NCBI RefSeq assembly: GCF_001439815.1 | Contig: NZ_JYLM01000001.1 | Span: 124,001-188,000, forward strand | Direction: 5' to 3' | Length of the DNA: 64,000 nucleotides | From: Pseudomonas orientalis | GTDB lineage: Bacteria; Pseudomonadota; Gammaproteobacteria; Pseudomonadales; Pseudomonadaceae | Shown here: positions 20,701 to 29,440 of the stretch, in pieces | How the letters are laid out: each line of letters starts with the position of its first letter | Numbering within the stretch: the first letter of the stretch is position 1 | Program-made: the position numbers and the translations under genes | Notes under the pieces: model-generated | The model's database searches: none | Told to the model about the DNA's origin: nothing | The model's input: only the letters and a program-made list of their open reading frames with translations

Positions 20701-21291
20701 ATGATGCGATTTCTGGCGATGGGTGTGTTGTCGTTATGCGTGGTGGTGCCTGCGTTTGCAGGGCCTGGCGCGTTGCAGTCGGGCAAGTACGAAGGGCTGA
20801 TGCTGGCGGTGACACCGCAGCAGCAGGTCGAGGGATTCTACTCGGAGGCGATGGGCGAGGGCGTGACACGAGGGTGCAGCTTCTTTTTGCAGGGCAAGCC
20901 CGAGGCGCTGACCACCTGGCGCGATGTGGCTTATCCCGGCAGTGTGGCGGCAGCGGCCGACGGCGTGACCCTGACCGTGGAGCAAGGTCGCCAGCATCCA
21001 GGTTGTATCAATGTGTTGATGCCGGACATCGCTACGGGTCTGGAGTTGAGCCAGACCGCCCGGAAAAAATGGATCGGCCTGGTGACGGTAGCGGCCGAAA
21101 AGGCCTACCTGTTGAAAACGCCGGGCGCCAAGGCGACAAAGCGTCCCTACATCGTCAGGAATGATGTGGTGGGCGTACTGGCGTTCAAGGACGGCTGGGC
21201 GCAGGTGGAATTTATCAATGCTGACGAGCGTTCGTTCACCGGCTGGATCAGCCAGGACCAATACGCACGGTTGACTGCACCGAAGATCTAA
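20701..21291 (+). CDS. Secreted SH3-like protein coupled to the muramidase gene (possible immunity protein)
   Basis: The 196-residue protein starts MMRFLAMGVLSLCVVVPAFA, a clear Sec signal peptide with a predicted cut after AFA at residue 20, so the mature protein is periplasmic. The middle holds two cysteines (GCSFFLQG and HPGCINVLM) that could form a disulfide. The last 80 residues (EKAYLLKTPGAK, FKDGWAQVEFI, GWISQDQYARL) look like a bacterial SH3 domain, which often binds peptidoglycan or peptides. Its start is one base after the muramidase stop, implying coupled translation. A periplasmic partner next to a wall hydrolase lacking a signal peptide is the layout of effector-immunity pairs; that role is inferred only. 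Confidence 0.78.
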   Translation: MMRFLAMGVLSLCVVVPAFAGPGALQSGKYEGLMLAVTPQQQVEGFYSEAMGEGVTRGCSFFLQGKPEALTTWRDVAYPGSVAAAADGVTLTVEQGRQHPGCINVLMPDIATGLELSQTARKKWIGLVTVAAEKAYLLKTPGAKATKRPYIVRNDVVGVLAFKDGWAQVEFINADERSFTGWISQDQYARLTAPKI

Positions 21292-21292
21292 A

Positions 21293-21458
21293 AAATGTGG
21301 GAGGGGGCTTGCCCTAATGCCAGTCTGTAGGAGCGAGCTTGCTCGCGAAAAACTCACAGGCACCGCGTTCATTCAGGAAGCACGCGTTATCGTTGACGTT
21401 TTTCGCGAGCAAGCTCGCTCCTACAGACTGGCATGGGGCTTGCCCCTCCCACATTTTG
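21293..21458. repeat. Nested repeat: GTGGGAGGGGGC-type REPIN interrupted by a TAGGAGCGAGC-type REPIN
   Basis: The outer arms are AAATGTGGGAGGGGGCTTGC at 21293 and its inverted form ending near 21458. Their inner flanks TGCCAGTC and GACTGGCA also pair and abut the inner 100-base element at 21326-21425 on both sides. The geometry shows one whole REPIN sitting inside the loop of another. Confidence 0.9.
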
Positions 21459-21465
21459 GACTGTG

Positions 21466-22329
21466 TCAGCCGAAGGTTTCGCGCAGCAGTCCGGCGAACG
21501 CGTCCCTTGCCAGGTGCCGTTGGGTGTCCGTGTGCCAGAACAGCAGGTTGTCCACGGGCGCCAGCGCTTCAAAGCGATACGACGTCAGCTGATTGACCTG
21601 CTCATAGCGCGCCAGAATACCCTCAGGTGCCAACGCCACGCCAATCCCCGCACTGACGCAACCGATGATCGTGCCCCAACTGGCATAGCTGGCAATCGCC
21701 GGTTTGATGTCATGGGGCTTGAGCCAGTTTTCCAGGGCCGCGCGGTAGGGGCAGCCTGGCGGCCACACCAATAATGTGCGGCCGGCCAGGTCTTCGGCGT
21801 TGTTGATAGGGGCGCTGGATGCGCTGGCGATCAATACCAGGCGTTCGCTGTAAACCACGCTGTGTTCCAGTTTCGGGTGTTTGCCACTGGCGGCCACCAG
21901 CGCCACATCGAGCCGATGGTGCTGCAGGTCGTCCAGCAGTTGCGCCCAGGCGCCGGTGACCAGTTCCAGGCTGACCTCAGGGTAGCGCCGGTGGTATTCG
22001 GCCAATAGCGGCGGCAGGCGCCCGCTGGCGCTGGACTCCACCGCGCCGATGCGCAAGGTACCGCGAGGCGTCGCGTTGGCATCCACCGCGCGTTTGGATT
22101 CCTCCACCAGTGCCAGGATGCGATCGCAATAATCCAGGAAGATTTCCCCGGCGGCGCTGATCGCCAGCCCGCGTCCGGCACGAATGAACAACGGCGTGCC
22201 CAACTCGCTTTCCAGTTGCTTGATTCGCGTGGTGATGTTGGACGGTACGCAGTGCAATTGCAGGGCGGCCTGGGCCACGCTGCCGGTTTGCGCCACGGCT
22301 CGCACCATTTTCAGTTGGGCCAGTTCCAT
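21466..22329 (-). CDS. LysR family transcriptional regulator
   Basis: This 287-residue protein has the LysR HTH at residues 1-60 (MELAQLKMVRAVAQTGSVAQ, then LHCVPSNITTRIKQLESELG) and a periplasmic-binding-protein-like effector domain to the end (LRIGAVESSASGRLPPLLAE at about residue 93, then DVALVAASG and LLVWPPGCPYRAALENW). It is divergent from the EamA transporter gene starting at 22432, about 100 bases away, the usual arrangement in which a LysR protein controls its neighbour. Ligand unknown. The cysteine in the PPGCPYR segment recalls regulators of the PtxR/YwfK-type exporters, but this is weak. Confidence 0.93.
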   Translation of the reverse strand: MELAQLKMVRAVAQTGSVAQAALQLHCVPSNITTRIKQLESELGTPLFIRAGRGLAISAAGEIFLDYCDRILALVEESKRAVDANATPRGTLRIGAVESSASGRLPPLLAEYHRRYPEVSLELVTGAWAQLLDDLQHHRLDVALVAASGKHPKLEHSVVYSERLVLIASASSAPINNAEDLAGRTLLVWPPGCPYRAALENWLKPHDIKPAIASYASWGTIIGCVSAGIGVALAPEGILARYEQVNQLTSYRFEALAPVDNLLFWHTDTQRHLARDAFAGLLRETFG

Positions 22330-22431
22330 TGCTCAGTTCCAGTGATCTCAGAAGTCAGAAACGCTTAATTGTGCTGCGCCTGGCGCGGGCCAAGACTGAC
22401 GGCATTCCTTCCCAGTCCCCGGATGCCGTCG

Positions 22432-23331
22432 ATGAATGCCCCCTCTCCCGTAAAGCTTACGCTAGTCGTTGCCGTCGTCATCCTTTGTTGGGCGTATTCA
22501 CCGATTGGCGTGCACATCGGCTTGCACAGCTACAGCCCTGGTCAACTGGCGCTGCTGCGGTTCCTGGTCGCGTCGGTGTGCATGGGCGCGGTGGCACTGG
22601 TCGCGGGCATCGGCCGGCCGCGCCTGCGTGATATGCCGTGGCTGCTGGTGCTGGGTTTTTTCGGGGTGTTCCTGCACCACACCAGCCTCAATAGCGGCCA
22701 GCAATGGGTGAGCGCCTCGGCGTCCAGCGTGCTGGCGCAGTCGGCGCCGCTGTTCAGCGTACTGATTGCGTTTTTCTGCTTGAAGGAACGGGTCAGCGCC
22801 TGGCGCTGGGGATGTGTGCTGTTGGGGTTGTGTGGTGTGTTGGTGGTGATCCGGGGCGATCATGGCATGGCTGACATGGATCCACGCGGCTTGCTGATCC
22901 TGCTGGCGGCCCTGTCCTGGAGTGTGTATTTCGCTGTGCTGAGACATTACGCCCACCGCTACAGCCCGCTGACGCTGGCCTGCTATATGGTCTGGTCGGG
23001 CACCTTGATGCTGTGCGTGAACCTGCCGGGCCTGCCCGCTGCGGTGGCACAGGCAGCGCTGCCGGACAACATGGCGGTGCTGGTGCTCGGTATTTTCCCC
23101 AGTGCCCTGGCTTATCTGGGCTGGGGTTTCGTGCTCAAGCATGTCGAGGTCAGCCGCGCTTCGGTGGCGATGTACCTGATTCCACCCGTGGCGATGATCC
23201 TGGCGGCGCTGCTGCTGGGCGAACGCATCACTCAGCAGGTGGTGCTGGGCGGGCTGATGGTGTTGGCCAGTGTCGCCGCTATCGGACTGGAGGCGCGTTG
23301 GGTGCGTTCTTTGCGGCCTACAGCCGGATAA
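22432..23331 (+). CDS. EamA/DMT family permease
   Basis: The 299-residue inner-membrane protein has about ten hydrophobic helices arranged as two EamA repeats; the first repeat starts LTLVVAVVILCWAYSPIGVH and the second LLILLAALSWSVYFAVLRHY. Motifs of the drug/metabolite exporter superfamily are present (HHTSLNSGQQWVSASASSVL; FPSALAYLGWGFVLKHVEVS). The substrate is unknown; members export amino acids and other metabolites. ATG at 22432 is chosen; an in-frame ATG at 22423 would add three residues. It is divergent from the LysR gene and probably controlled by it. Confidence 0.92.
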   Translation: MNAPSPVKLTLVVAVVILCWAYSPIGVHIGLHSYSPGQLALLRFLVASVCMGAVALVAGIGRPRLRDMPWLLVLGFFGVFLHHTSLNSGQQWVSASASSVLAQSAPLFSVLIAFFCLKERVSAWRWGCVLLGLCGVLVVIRGDHGMADMDPRGLLILLAALSWSVYFAVLRHYAHRYSPLTLACYMVWSGTLMLCVNLPGLPAAVAQAALPDNMAVLVLGIFPSALAYLGWGFVLKHVEVSRASVAMYLIPPVAMILAALLLGERITQQVVLGGLMVLASVAAIGLEARWVRSLRPTAG

Positions 23332-23463
23332 TCACCTCGATTGGCGCTGCGGGTTCAGGCCTTCGAGGCGCGCTTAGTCAGATAAGACGAGCGTGCCGGA
23401 TGCAATTTCCCCCTTGCTCCGCTAGCATTACCGGCTTCCGCTTCCCAGTTGCGACGGTTTTCG

Positions 23464-25521
23464 ATGAGTTATCAGGTTCTTGCACGTAAATGGCGTCCGC
23501 GCTCGTTCCGCGAAATGGTCGGCCAGACCCATGTGCTCAAGGCTCTGATCAATGCCTTGGACAGCCAGCGGCTGCACCACGCCTACCTGTTCACCGGTAC
23601 CCGCGGGGTGGGCAAGACCACGATTGCGCGCATCATTGCCAAATGCCTGAATTGTGAAACCGGGATCACCTCGACACCGTGCGGCACCTGTTCGGTGTGC
23701 CGCGAGATCGACGAAGGGCGTTTCGTCGACCTGATCGAGATCGACGCCGCGAGCCGCACCAAGGTCGAAGACACCCGCGAGTTGCTCGACAACGTGCAGT
23801 ACGCACCGAGCCGTGGCCGCTTCAAGGTCTACCTGATCGACGAAGTGCACATGCTGTCCAGCCATTCCTTCAACGCGCTGTTGAAAACCCTGGAAGAGCC
23901 GCCGCCCTACGTCAAATTCATCCTGGCCACCACCGACCCGCAGAAACTTCCTGCGACGATTTTGTCGCGGTGCCTGCAATTTTCCCTGAAGAACATGACC
24001 CCCGAGCGGGTGGTCGAGCATCTGAGCCACGTGCTGGGCGTTGAGAACGTCCCGTTCGAAGACGACGCGCTGTGGCTGCTGGGCCGCGCCGCCGATGGCT
24101 CGATGCGCGATGCCATGAGCCTCACCGACCAGGCCATCGCCTTTGGTGAAGGCAAGGTTATGGCCGCCGATGTGCGTGCCATGCTCGGCACCCTGGATCA
24201 CGGCCAGGTGTTCGACGTGCTGCACGCGCTGATCGAGGGCGACGCCAAGGCGTTGCTCGAAGCCGTGCGCCACTTGTCGGAGCAGGGGCCGGATTGGAAT
24301 GGCGTGCTCTCGGAAATCCTCAACGTGCTGCACCGCGTCGCCATCGCCCAGGCATTGCCCGAGGCGGTCGACAACGGCCATGGTGACCGCGACCGCGTGT
24401 TGACGCTGGCCCAGGCGCTGCCGGCCGAAGACGTGCAGTTTTATTACCAGATGGGCCTGATCGGCCGTCGCGACCTGCCCCTGGCGCCGGACCCGCGCGG
24501 GGGCTTCGAGATGGTCCTGCTGCGCATGCTGGCCTTCCGGCCCGCCGACTCGGCGGATGCGCCGAGACAGCCGCTAAAGCCAGTGGGGATCAGCCAGGCC
24601 ACAGCTGATTCCGCCAAACCAGTGGCTGGCGCGGCGGTGGTTGCGCCAGTGGAGGTTGCGCCCGCGGCGGTTGCCGAGCCGGTGGTTGCTGCCCCGGTGG
24701 CCGAGCCTGAAGCGGTGATCGAGGCTGAGCCTGAACCGCAAGTCGCCCCGGTGGTCGATCTGCCCTGGAACGACCCGGTTGAACCGCCCGTCGAGCCCGA
24801 GCAACAGCCCGCCGTGGAGCCGGTACTGGACACCACCGGCGAGCAGCCCGAACTGACGCCAATGCCCGCGCCGACCCCGGACAGCGTGGTGCCGGATGCG
24901 CCGGAGTGGGTATCGGCGCCGGTGCCGGAGCCGACCGTGGCCCAGGTCGAGGCTGCCACGCCCGGCATCGACCTCGACGACGAACCGCCGCTGGACGAAG
25001 ACTACATCGAGCCGGACATGGATTCGGCCTACAGCTACCTGGACGAACTCGCCAGCGAACACACTGCCGAGCCGGCCCCCGAGCCTGAGGTGGAGCCCGC
25101 CGCCGCCCCGGCCACCGGCCTGGCCCTGCAATGGCTGGAATTGTTTCCAAAGTTGCCGATCTCCGGCATGACCGGCAGTATCGCCGCCAACTGCACATTG
25201 ATTGCCATCGACGGCGACCACTGGCTGCTGCACCTGGACCCGGCCCACAGCGCCTTGTTCAATGCCACCCAGCAGCGCCGGCTCAACGACGCGCTCAACC
25301 AGTACCATGGGCGCACGCTGACCATCGCCATCGAGCTGATCAAGCCCGAGCAGGAAACCCCGGCCCAGGCTGCGACCCGTCGGCGCCTGAACCGCCAACG
25401 CGATGCCGAGGCGTCGATCCAGGCTGATCCGCTTATCCAGCAAATGATGCAGCAGTTCGGTGCGGTCGTCCGTCACGATACTATTGAACCTGTCGAAGCC
25501 CCGGCGCCCCAGGCGTCATGA
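23464..25521 (+). CDS. dnaX: DNA polymerase III subunits tau/gamma
   Basis: DnaX is the clamp-loader ATPase of the replisome. The 685-residue protein begins MSYQVLARKWRPRSFREMVG. Walker A is GTRGVGKT at residues 45-52; the zinc module uses cysteines near 64, 73, 76 and 79; then YLIDEVHMLSSHSFNALLKT and ILSRCLQF (arginine finger) follow. Domain III runs to about residue 365. An Ala/Pro/Glu/Val-rich linker (about 385-545) leads to the tau C-terminal domain (LALQWLELFPKLPISGMTGS), which binds DnaB and polymerase. I see no A-AAA-AAG slip site in the linker, so an E. coli-style gamma frameshift product is not evident. The start follows a GACGGTTTTCG leader with no strong ribosome site. Confidence 0.97.
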   Translation: MSYQVLARKWRPRSFREMVGQTHVLKALINALDSQRLHHAYLFTGTRGVGKTTIARIIAKCLNCETGITSTPCGTCSVCREIDEGRFVDLIEIDAASRTKVEDTRELLDNVQYAPSRGRFKVYLIDEVHMLSSHSFNALLKTLEEPPPYVKFILATTDPQKLPATILSRCLQFSLKNMTPERVVEHLSHVLGVENVPFEDDALWLLGRAADGSMRDAMSLTDQAIAFGEGKVMAADVRAMLGTLDHGQVFDVLHALIEGDAKALLEAVRHLSEQGPDWNGVLSEILNVLHRVAIAQALPEAVDNGHGDRDRVLTLAQALPAEDVQFYYQMGLIGRRDLPLAPDPRGGFEMVLLRMLAFRPADSADAPRQPLKPVGISQATADSAKPVAGAAVVAPVEVAPAAVAEPVVAAPVAEPEAVIEAEPEPQVAPVVDLPWNDPVEPPVEPEQQPAVEPVLDTTGEQPELTPMPAPTPDSVVPDAPEWVSAPVPEPTVAQVEAATPGIDLDDEPPLDEDYIEPDMDSAYSYLDELASEHTAEPAPEPEVEPAAAPATGLALQWLELFPKLPISGMTGSIAANCTLIAIDGDHWLLHLDPAHSALFNATQQRRLNDALNQYHGRTLTIAIELIKPEQETPAQAATRRRLNRQRDAEASIQADPLIQQMMQQFGAVVRHDTIEPVEAPAPQAS

Positions 25522-25563
25522 ACCGGGCGACTTTTTGATCCACGTACTTTTGAGGTGATTCCC

Positions 25564-25902
25564 ATGATGAAAGGTGGCATGGCCGGCCTGATGAAGCAGG
25601 CGCAGCAGATGCAGGAAAAGATGGCCAAGATGCAGGAAGAACTGGCCAACGCCGAAGTCACCGGTAAAGCCGGTGGCGATATGGTCAGCGTGGTGATGAC
25701 TGGTCGTCACGACATCAAGCGCGTCAGCATCGACCCAAGCCTGCTCGAGGGCGTCAGCGATGACGACCGTGAGGTGCTGGAAGACTTGTTCGCCGCGGCC
25801 GTCAACGACGCAGTGCGCAAGATCGAAGCCAGCAGCCAGGAAAAAATGGGCGGCATGACCGCCGGCATGCAACTGCCACCGGGCATGAAGCTGCCGTTCT
25901 GA
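25564..25902 (+). CDS. ybaB: YbaB/EbfC nucleoid-associated protein
   Basis: This 112-residue DNA-binding protein matches the YbaB family: an N-terminal basic Met/Gln-rich helix ([20 protein letters not shown]), the [20 protein letters not shown] strand region, and [20 protein letters not shown] with a C-terminal Met/Gly/Pro tail. It forms a dimer. ATG at 25564 is preceded by TGAGGTGATTCCC; a GTG at 25555 is the alternative. The dnaX-ybaB-recR order is widely conserved, although here an oxidoreductase gene is inserted before recR. Confidence 0.96.
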   Translation: MMKGGMAGLMKQAQQMQEKMAKMQEELANAEVTGKAGGDMVSVVMTGRHDIKRVSIDPSLLEGVSDDDREVLEDLFAAAVNDAVRKIEASSQEKMGGMTAGMQLPPGMKLPF

Positions 25903-25925
25903 TCGGCAGGCTTTAGCTGCACTCC

Positions 25926-25953
25926 AATGCCAGGCCTCGTGCCTGGCATTTTT
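25926..25953 (+). terminator. Rho-independent terminator after ybaB
   Basis: AATGCCAGGC, loop CTCGT, GCCTGGCATT is a perfect ten-base stem followed by TTT and a T-rich run. It lies 24 bases after the ybaB stop and separates dnaX-ybaB from the oxidoreductase gene. Confidence 0.9.
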
Positions 25954-26033
25954 GTTTGTGCCCATAAGATCTGAACCCTGGCACAGCAAGCAGGGTCTGC
26001 ACCCTATACGCATGCATCGCCAAGGAGCCCCTG

Positions 26034-27068
26034 ATGCCTCAAGAACCCACACTGAACCAACGCATCGTCCTGGTCTCACGCCCTCAAGGCGCGCCGACCC
26101 CGGAAAATTTTCGTCTCGAACGCGTAAACCTGCCAGAGCTGGCCGACGGCCAGGTGCTGCTCAAGACACTCTACCTGTCGCTGGACCCCTACATGCGCGG
26201 ACGCATGAGCGACGCGCCGTCCTACGCAGCGCCCGTGGAAATCGACGACGTGATGACCGGTGGTGCGGTCAGCCGTGTCGAGCAATCGCGTAACCCGAAG
26301 TTCGAGGTGGGCGATCTGGTCGTGGGCTCCACCGGCTGGCAAAGCCACAGTATCTCCGATGGCCGCAACCTGATGCCGGTGCCCAACGGCCTGGCCAGCC
26401 CATCAATGGCTTTGGGGGTGCTGGGCATGCCGGGCATGACCGCCTACATGGGCCTGATGGACATCGGCCAGCCCAAGGCCGGTGAAACCCTGGTGGTGGC
26501 GGCGGCCTCCGGTGCGGTGGGCTCTGTGGTGGGTCAGGTCGCCAAACTCAAGGGCTTGCGCGTGGTGGGCATTGCCGGCGGTGCGGACAAGTGCCGCTAC
26601 GTGGTCGATGAGCTGGGTTTCGATGCCTGTATCGACCACAAGAGCGAAAATTTTGCCGATGAGCTGGCCCAGGCCTGTTTCAATGGCGTGGACATTTATT
26701 TCGAGAACGTCGGCGGCAAGGTGTTCGATGCGGTGATGCCGCTGCTCAACCCCAAGGCGCGGGTGCCCCTGTGCGGGCTGATCGCCGGGTATAACGCCCA
26801 TGAAGCACCAAGCGGCCCGGATCGTCTGCCGACGCTGCAGCGCACCTTGCTGACCAAGCGCGTGCGTATCCAGGGCTTTATCGTGTTTGATGATTATGGT
26901 GATCGCCAGCCGGAGTTCCTCAGCGCCATGGCGCCCTGGGTTCGCGAGGGCAAGATCAAGTTCCGTGAAGACGTGGTCGATGGCCTGGAGCAGGCGCCCG
27001 AAGCCTTTATCGGTTTGCTCGAGGGGCGCAACTTCGGCAAGTTGGTCGTGCGCGTCGCACAGGATTGA
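26034..27068 (+). CDS. NADP-dependent oxidoreductase of the zinc-less MDR family (CurA / prostaglandin reductase type)
   Basis: The 344-residue protein matches medium-chain NADPH-dependent alkenal/one reductases. Seen are the N-terminal RIVLVSRPQGAPTPENFRLE, the SLDPYMRGRMSD motif typical of the leukotriene B4 12-hydroxydehydrogenase/CurA subgroup, the Rossmann segment VVAAASGAVGSVVGQVAKLK with the AASGAVGS glycine motif, and YFENVGGKVFDAV. The zinc ligands of classic alcohol dehydrogenases are absent. It would reduce the C=C bond of enones. It stands alone between the ybaB terminator and recR. The specific substrate is not known. Confidence 0.92.
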   Translation: MPQEPTLNQRIVLVSRPQGAPTPENFRLERVNLPELADGQVLLKTLYLSLDPYMRGRMSDAPSYAAPVEIDDVMTGGAVSRVEQSRNPKFEVGDLVVGSTGWQSHSISDGRNLMPVPNGLASPSMALGVLGMPGMTAYMGLMDIGQPKAGETLVVAAASGAVGSVVGQVAKLKGLRVVGIAGGADKCRYVVDELGFDACIDHKSENFADELAQACFNGVDIYFENVGGKVFDAVMPLLNPKARVPLCGLIAGYNAHEAPSGPDRLPTLQRTLLTKRVRIQGFIVFDDYGDRQPEFLSAMAPWVREGKIKFREDVVDGLEQAPEAFIGLLEGRNFGKLVVRVAQD

Positions 27069-27134
27069 GCATTTGACGCTAATCCGAGGCGCGGGTATAA
27101 ACCGCGTCTCGTTGTTTTGTCGGACCCTTCGCCC

Positions 27135-27737
27135 ATGAGCTTCAGCCCCCTGATTCGCCAACTGATCGACGCCCTGCGTACCTTGCCGGGCGTCGGCCAG
27201 AAAACTGCCCAGCGCATGGCGCTGCAACTGCTGGAGCGCGATCGCAGCGGCGGCACCCGCCTGGCCCAGGCGCTGAGCCAGGCCATGGACGGCGTTGGCC
27301 ACTGCCGCCAATGCCGCACCCTGACCGAAGAAGAACTCTGCCCGCAATGCGCCGACCCACGGCGCGACGATACCCTGCTATGCGTGGTGGAGGGGCCGAT
27401 GGATGTGTACGCCGTGGAGCAAACCGGTTACCGCGGGCGTTACTTCGTGCTCAAGGGCCATCTGTCGCCGTTGGATGGCCTGGGGCCGGAAGCCATCGGC
27501 ATTCCGCAACTGGTGGCGCGGATTGAAGAGCAGGGTACGTTTACCGAGGTGATCCTGGCGACCAATCCTACGGTTGAAGGCGAAGCGACGGCGCATTACA
27601 TCGCCCAATTGCTGATCAACAAGGGGTTGATCACTTCGCGTATCGCCCATGGCGTGCCCCTGGGTGGCGAGCTTGAATTGGTCGACGGCGGCACGTTGGC
27701 GCACTCGTTCGCCGGCCGCAAGCCGATCGCTCTCTAA
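27135..27737 (+). CDS. recR: Recombination protein RecR
   Basis: RecR acts with RecF and RecO to load RecA at gaps. The 200-residue protein has the N-terminal helix-hairpin-helix ([20 protein letters not shown]), a four-cysteine zinc finger (CRQC then CPQC, roughly residues 57-72), and a Toprim domain ([20 protein letters not shown], then [12 protein letters not shown]). ATG at 27135 is chosen because [14 protein letters not shown] is the normal N-terminus; an upstream TTG at 27117 would add six residues. Confidence 0.97.
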   Translation: MSFSPLIRQLIDALRTLPGVGQKTAQRMALQLLERDRSGGTRLAQALSQAMDGVGHCRQCRTLTEEELCPQCADPRRDDTLLCVVEGPMDVYAVEQTGYRGRYFVLKGHLSPLDGLGPEAIGIPQLVARIEEQGTFTEVILATNPTVEGEATAHYIAQLLINKGLITSRIAHGVPLGGELELVDGGTLAHSFAGRKPIAL

Positions 27738-27752
27738 CAGCCACTACAAAAC

Positions 27753-27844
27753 AATGTGGGAGGGGGCTTGCCCCCGATCGCGGTGGATCAGCAATGAATT
27801 TGTTGACTGGCACTCCGCTATCGGGGGCAAGCCCCCTCCCACAT
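27753..27844. repeat. REPIN, GTGGGAGGGGGC arm type
   Basis: AATGTGGGAGGGGGCTTGCC at 27753 and its inverted copy ending at 27844 enclose a short spacer. It directly follows recR and faces the convergent apt gene. Confidence 0.93.
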
Positions 27845-27876
27845 GTTGACCACATTCCAAACTTGGAACTCGGTCG

Positions 27877-27903
27877 AATGTGGGAGGGGGCTTGCTCCCG
27901 ATG
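27877..27903. repeat. Single REP arm, GTGGGAGGGGGC type
   Basis: AATGTGGGAGGGGGCTTGCT at 27877 is a third arm after the REPIN, in the same orientation as the first. The spacer CCACATTCCAA...TTGGAACTCGGTCG before it is shared with the repeat at 45450-45533, so the two loci contain the same larger repeat unit. Confidence 0.85.
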
Positions 27904-27922
27904 GGGCCCGTCCTGACAAAAA

Positions 27923-28471
27923 CTACCGTTCGGTCAACCCGAACTGCGTCAGGCAGAACGTGGGAATGCCCATATCTTCCAACCGCTGCGACCCACCCAG
28001 CTCCGGCAAATCGATAATCGCCGCTGCTTCAAATATCTGTGCGCCCATGCGCCGCACCAGGTTCGCCGCCGCAATCAGGGTGCCACCGGTCGCTATCAAA
28101 TCATCGAACATCAGCACCGAGTCACCGTCGCAAAGGCTGTCGGCGTGAACCTCGAGGAGCGCTTCGCCATATTCGGTCTGGTAGGCCTCAGCCAGCACGT
28201 CAGCCGGCAATTTACCTTGCTTGCGAAACAGGATCAGTGGCTTGTTGAGCTGGTAGGCGACGATCGAGCCGATCAGGAAGCCACGCGCATCCATCGCGCC
28301 GATATGGCTGAAGTCGGCTTCGACATAACGCTGGGCAAAGCTGTCGGCGACCAGGCGCAGGGCGCGGGGCGATTGGAACAACGGGGTGATGTCACGGAAG
28401 ATCACCCCAGGCTTGGGGAAGTCGATGACGGGGCGAATCAGGGATTTGATGTCGAACGAATCGAAAGTCAT
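27923..28471 (-). CDS. apt: Adenine phosphoribosyltransferase
   Basis: Apt salvages adenine to AMP using PRPP in the cytoplasm. The 182-residue protein has the type I phosphoribosyltransferase fold with the PRPP-binding signature [17 protein letters not shown] and upstream family motifs [35 protein letters not shown] and [13 protein letters not shown]. The length matches the family. It follows anr on the minus strand with a 78-base gap. Confidence 0.96.
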   Translation of the reverse strand: MTFDSFDIKSLIRPVIDFPKPGVIFRDITPLFQSPRALRLVADSFAQRYVEADFSHIGAMDARGFLIGSIVAYQLNKPLILFRKQGKLPADVLAEAYQTEYGEALLEVHADSLCDGDSVLMFDDLIATGGTLIAAANLVRRMGAQIFEAAAIIDLPELGGSQRLEDMGIPTFCLTQFGLTER

Positions 28472-28549
28472 CGTCGAAGAGTCCTGGGCGGAAAACGGAC
28501 CCGAAGTATACCTGCGGCCTTGCGGGTTCGCTCGGCCGCAGATCCCGGA

Positions 28550-29284
28550 TCACACTTCCAGGGAGCCACCGGCCAGCGCGCACAGCTGGATGGGGTCGAG
28601 GATATGCACTTCCTTGCCCTCGGCGGCAATCAACGCGTTCTGCTGGAAGCGGGTAAACACCCGGGACACGGTTTCCACCGCAAGGCCCAGGTAATTGCCG
28701 ATTTCATTGCGCGACATGCTCAGTCGGAACTGGTTGGCCGAAAACCCACGGGCGCGAAAGCGCGCCGACAGGTTGACCAGGAACGTTGCGATGCGCTCGT
28801 CGGCGGTTTTCTTCGACAGCAGCAGCATCATCTGTTGATCGTCACGTATCTCGCGGCTCATGACGCGCATCAACTGACGGCGCAGCTGTGGCAACTGCAC
28901 GGCCAGCTCATCGAGGCGCTCGAAAGGAATTTCGCACACCGACGTGGTCTCCAGGGCCTGGGCCGACACGGGGTGCATCTCGGTGTCCATCCCCGACAGG
29001 CCGACCAGTTCGCTGGGCAAGTGGAAGCCGGTGATTTGCTCTTCGCCGCCGTCGCTGAGACTGAACGTCTTCAACGCGCCCGAACGTACTGCATAGACGG
29101 AATCGAACGTGTCGCCCTGGCGAAACAGGAACTCGCCTTTCTTCAGCGGGCGGCCGCGTTTAACGATGTCGTCCAGCGCATCCATGTCTTCCAGATTCAG
29201 CGAAAGTGGCAGGCAGAGGGGGGCCAGGCTGCAATCCTTGCAATGAGCCTGGCTGTGAGCGCGCAGTTTGACTGGCTCGGACAT
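28550..29284 (-). CDS. anr: Anr, oxygen-sensing CRP/FNR-family regulator
   Basis: Anr binds a 4Fe-4S cluster when oxygen is low, dimerises and activates genes with TTGAT-N4-ATCAA sites. In the 244-residue protein the cluster ligands C15, C18, C24 and C117 are all present ([11 protein letters not shown] near the start; [10 protein letters not shown]). The cyclic-nucleotide-like sensory barrel spans about 35-145, a long dimer helix follows, and the HTH carries [20 protein letters not shown] with the E-x2-SR recognition residues of FNR. It is separated from hemN by the small gene at 29441 and from its target cco genes by only a few kilobases. Sites resembling its target are listed separately at 31385, 37008, 41179 and 44776. 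Confidence 0.97.
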   Translation of the reverse strand: MSEPVKLRAHSQAHCKDCSLAPLCLPLSLNLEDMDALDDIVKRGRPLKKGEFLFRQGDTFDSVYAVRSGALKTFSLSDGGEEQITGFHLPSELVGLSGMDTEMHPVSAQALETTSVCEIPFERLDELAVQLPQLRRQLMRVMSREIRDDQQMMLLLSKKTADERIATFLVNLSARFRARGFSANQFRLSMSRNEIGNYLGLAVETVSRVFTRFQQNALIAAEGKEVHILDPIQLCALAGGSLEV

Positions 29285-29440
29285 TTCTTAAATCCTTGTG
29301 GGAAAACACACATAAGACGTAAGGGTAACGCACTGGGGGTAGCTGAGGCCAGCGTGTACAAAAAAGCCTCAGGGGTATAAAGGTTCGTGTGTCATGGCCG
29401 ATACAAAGTGACGATACTCTTTGAATATGGAGCCAGACCC

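Noticed and set aside
23464-25521. A programmed frameshift in dnaX
   Set aside because: No A-AAA-AAG or similar slip sequence with a following hairpin was found at the end of domain III.
27753-27903. A CRISPR-like array
   Set aside because: The repeats are inverted pairs of REP arms with differing spacing, not direct repeats with regular spacers, and no cas genes are present.
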